Assembly: GCA_007644065.1 (NCBI GenBank)
Contig: VJWN01000005.1
Location: 1-64,000 of the forward strand
Length of the DNA: 64,000 nucleotides
Reading direction: 5' to 3'
DNA from: Margaritispora aquatica
Taxonomy: Eukaryota; Ascomycota; Leotiomycetes; Helotiales; Discinellaceae
Each line of letters opens with the position of its first letter. Position 1 is the stretch's first letter. Position numbers and translations under genes: made by a program. Of this stretch, positions 60,721-64,000 are shown in pieces. The notes beneath the pieces were generated by a model. The model was given only the letters and a program-made list of their open reading frames with translations. It was not told where the DNA came from and made no database searches.

Positions 60721-61963
60721 TCTTCACACTGAAAGGCTATTATCACTAGGTAAGGGCACCAAGGAAACTCCAAAGATAACTTGGTCTTGGGGCAAGATAA
60801 TGCTTGTAAAGGAAACCGTCAGATTTCGTCTCTTAAATGTCAGCATATTTTCGCACCCGACTGAGAAAAGCATGTTCATTTGAGAAAGAAAATTAGATGT
60901 TCAAGACAGGTTCATTATGGGTTGTTCTTATGGCTATATGCCTGGCTGAGCACTTAAGGCTATAAGGCTAATGACCCCTATAGAGCGTGGCACATTCTGA
61001 AAAGCTCGAAAATTTCCAAAGACTCTTAACAAGTCGCACTGAGAGAGGGGTGCATCATGATCACTGCTTCAGCCCTACACTCTCCAGATAATACCGCCAG
61101 ACTCGAGCCAAAGCAATTTTGATATCACTCCTTGGCTCGCTTTACCATTGGGTGTGACGAACTTCTGCTTTGGGCAAACACTCCTAAACGGCCTATAATG
61201 ATTGAGTGAAGGATTTAGAGGACTAGTGGCTTTGGTATAAGGAGAGTCATTGGCAAAGGGCACTTCTGTACAACCTCCCTTGATATGCATGCTTTGTCCA
61301 GTAGAAATGATGCGGAACGAAGCGAGTTCATAAGAAACAAAGTCACGAGGAATTGATCTGAGCTTCCATTCTCGTGACTTGCTGCACCCACGCCAAAAAG
61401 CCTTGGCAGCATATGCAACAGGATAATTCAAGCTTGGTTTATATGGATGTACTTTCCCTTGTAGTACACACCTTCCCTACTCAACATCACTGGCTCGTGG
61501 CATTCTTCCAATTCCAACTTTACATTTCTCCAAACCTTCGCATCAATGCTATCGATGCTATCCGTCTCGAAAGAATGGGGAAGTGGAGTCGGCAACGCTC
61601 GCTTACCAACGGCCTTTGACAAATGGGAACGTGTGTTGACTTGGGGAGTTTCTGTTTCTTTGACTACAAAGCTTAACCTATGACTACAATCAAACTTTCA
61701 TATTGGATGCCGGCTTCGCACCTGCTCAAACTCATGCTTTCCTAATCAGGTGTTGCATCTTGTTGACCGCTTTGCCCGTTTCACTTACTTGGCCAACGCC
61801 CTAAAGTCAACAAGTCAGTGGAGCGCCCTAATCCAATACAGTCCCTAGCTTGCCGTTATAAGTCTAAGTCGTCCCTTTCTTTATCAACTCTCTTTCGTTC
61901 TCGTTCTCGTTCTACTTATCTTGTTCTTTCTCACTCTACTTTCCTTATATACTTCTCTTCACA
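60721..61963. other. Mostly gene-free region upstream of the aminotransferase
   Basis: Two minus-strand frames (61622-61428 and 61431-61075) overlap end to end but show no recognised family, so no gene is called. The last ~90 bp are a pyrimidine-rich (ctttcgttctcgttctcg) tract typical of fungal promoters and 5' leaders. Confidence 0.4.
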
Positions 61964-63719
61964 ATGGCACCTCACTCCACCGAAGTCCAAGCAGTGTCTG
62001 ATACACAAGGAATTGTCTATCCAGATCCAGTTCTGGCAACCACTGATACAGTACTTGCGAGAAGAGCTAAAGCGGGGAAACTTATTGCTGGTATTGCAGC
62101 AGTCACGAGTAGTGATTTCTTTAAGGGTCCAGTAAGTCTCAGTTCTCCAATTGAACACCTGCATCTCACATTTGATAGAGCAATGGCAAGCCAAAGGCCA
62201 AGAGATGGGATCGTGAGTTGATATCCTTCCCCCACTCTTGCATCACCACTGACCTACTCAGATATCCTCAGTCTTGAGTCCAAAAGCAGAAAACCTTCAA
62301 GTCTCAAAGCAGCAGCCCAGTATTTGAAGACTCCTGGATTGATCTCATTGGGTGGTGGTCTACCTGTCGCGAAAAACTTCCCTATCGAGGAACTTTCCAT
62401 CAAATTCCCCACTCCACCCCACTTCTCTGAGAAGGAGGCGAGGGAAACCGGCACGGTACTCACAGCCGGAAAGTATGACGTTTCTGAAAAGGACTCGGTG
62501 TATGATCTGAGCATCGCATTAAACTACTCTCTGGGCACGGGATCGGCGCAGATGGTACGCTTCGTGACGGAGCATACCGAAATTGTGTGCAATCCCCCTT
62601 ATGCAGATTGGCAATGTGCTCTCACGGTTGGCTCGACTTCGGCACTGGAGATGGCGTACCGGATGTTTTGTGAGAGGGGAGATTATGTTCTGGGAGAGGA
62701 GTATACGTTCGCTTCAGCCGTTGAGACTGCTTTACCACTGGGAGTAAAGTTTATCGGTATCAAGATGGACGAGGAAGGTCTGATCCCAGAGAGCATGGAC
62801 GAGATTCTGAGCAATTGGGATGAGAAAGCCAGAGGAGCAAGAAAGCCATTTGTTTTGTACACCGTGCCATCGGGACAAAATCCAACAGGAGCAACGCAAG
62901 CTGCAGCTCGCCGGAAGGAAGTATACAAAATGTGCCAAAAGCACGACGTGTATATACTCGAGGACGAGCCTTACTACTTTCTCCAGATGCAACCCTACAC
63001 CGGTCCTAATGCACCCAAAGTCCCACCACCAGCCTCCAACGATGCATTCCTGCGTTCACTCGTACCTACTTTCTTGAGCATGGACATCGATGGCCGTGTC
63101 ATGCGGATGGATAGTTTTTCCAAGGTCGTCGCGCCAGGTACGCGAGTAGGGTGGATCACAGCATCAGAGCAGATTATCGAGAGATTCGTCAGGGCGAACG
63201 AAGCTTCGGTGCAAAATCCAAGTGGAATCGCGCAGATGGTCCTGTTTAAGCTATTGGATGAGCATTGGGGACATGATGGTTATCTGAAGTGGTTGATCAA
63301 TCTGAGGTTAGAGTACACATCGAGGAGAGATGTTCTCCTTGCTGCCTGTGAGAAATACTTGCCAAAGGATATCGTGTCTTGGAACCCACCCGCTGCTGGC
63401 ATGTTCGTGAGTCACTCCTTATCTTTCTCTCGCTTGACATCTTACTAAGCCTGTATTGTAGCTCTGGCTCAAGATCGATCATACCAAGTACCCCACAGCA
63501 GAAAACAAGACACTCCTCGAGATCGAGAATGAAGTCTTCGTTGCTGCTGTGGCGGAGGGTGTTTTGGTTAGCAAGGGAACCTGGTTCATTGCTGAGCGAG
63601 ATACGTTTGTGCCTAGGGACTTGTTTTTGAGAGCTACGTTTGCGGCTGCATCGAGTGAGAATATGACCAAGGCTATTGAGAGGTTTGGTATCTCTATTAG
63701 GAAGAGCTTTGGTGTTTAG
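61964..63719 (+). CDS. Aromatic aminotransferase (ARO8 / kynurenine aminotransferase type)
   Basis: Four exons, 61964-62131, 62179-62212, 62262-63406 and 63462-63719, give 534 residues. It is a class I/II PLP aminotransferase. ISLGGGLPVAKNFP lies near the N-terminus, VGSTSALEMAYRMFCERGDYV and PSGQNPTGAT in the middle, ILEDEPYYFLQ next, and the PLP lysine in DSFSKVVAPGTRVGW (Lys355). The ARO8 family transaminates aromatic amino acids and 2-aminoadipate; some members act on kynurenine to give kynurenic acid. The leader SSDFFKGPSNGKPKAKRWD is typical of fungal Aro8-like proteins. It is 8.5 kb from the dioxygenase, beyond decayed DNA, so membership in the same pathway unit is uncertain. It could simply be a housekeeping enzyme. 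Confidence 0.92.
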
Positions 63720-64000
63720 TTGGTGAGTGGTAAGTGGATGCGTGGGTGGATTTCTGACTGTATGGCGAAGGAGAAAAGAGGGGCGCGGAAAATGCAGGGT
63801 AAAGAAGGGTAATTTAGTGGAGTTAGATTGGCGTTGTGGGATGTTTGTAGAGAGTATGAATGTGTTGACAGAGCCTAATATAGAAATTATATGGATGGTG
63901 TCACTTTTTCGTGAACGTCTTCAAGTACGCCACTTGATTCGAGTTGAACTGGTGGCAAAATCAAATGTACGGGAGGAAGTTGCAAGTTAGCACTGAGGGT
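63720..64000. other. 3' flank of the aminotransferase gene
   Basis: The open frame at 63727-63990 shows no family features and is not called. Confidence 0.4.

Overview
The window looks like nuclear DNA of a filamentous ascomycete (Pezizomycotina). Genes carry short GT-AG introns of about 47-210 nt, two tRNA genes contain introns, transposon relics show one-directional C-to-T / G-to-A decay like repeat-induced point mutation (RIP), and the gene content is typical of these fungi (GH55 glucanase, LysM/CBM18 protein, large NRPS, fungal P450). A placement in Leotiomycetes/Helotiales is a guess from the gene families only.

Layout. (1) 87-14367 holds secreted or surface genes: a 12-exon GH55 beta-1,3-glucanase with a long C-terminal extension (minus), a NucA/NucB-type secreted nuclease (minus), an F-box-like protein (minus) and a LysM plus three-CBM18 chitin-binding protein (plus). 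Between the first two lies a transposon graveyard (5532-8241): a decayed Tc1/mariner element with ~100-bp terminal inverted repeats, a solo LTR with a perfect 5-bp target duplication nested in it, and a 430-bp MITE. (2) 14368-17347 is mostly gene-poor, with one possible terminal exon and a decayed repeat.

(3) 17348-42057 is a secondary-metabolite locus: a cytochrome P450 (minus), a GNAT-like protein (plus), a 5,619-residue nonribosomal peptide synthetase with layout A-T-(C-A-T)x4-C-T (plus, 3 exons) and an FAD monooxygenase (minus). A ~150-bp sequence is repeated in the P450/GNAT promoter region and upstream of the NRPS. (4) 43435-46030 encodes a vWA-alpha-kinase fusion. (5) 48277-53471 is a compact kynurenine-pathway block: kynurenine formamidase, kynureninase and indoleamine 2,3-dioxygenase. 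Together they would convert tryptophan to N-formylkynurenine, kynurenine and anthranilate. An ARO8-type aromatic aminotransferase sits further right (61964-63719).

(6) 54710-60720 is decaying DNA with two intron-containing tRNA genes (Ser-AGA, Lys-CTT) and three broken genes: a kinase-like gene, an RNase H-like gene and a membrane-protein gene.

Main hypothesis: the NRPS locus and the adjacent kynurenine block may work together, making a pentapeptide-scale product from, or tailored with, a tryptophan-derived unit such as kynurenine or anthranilate. The genes themselves are well supported; the functional link is inference from position. All exon boundaries were read by eye from splice motifs, frame continuity and family conservation.
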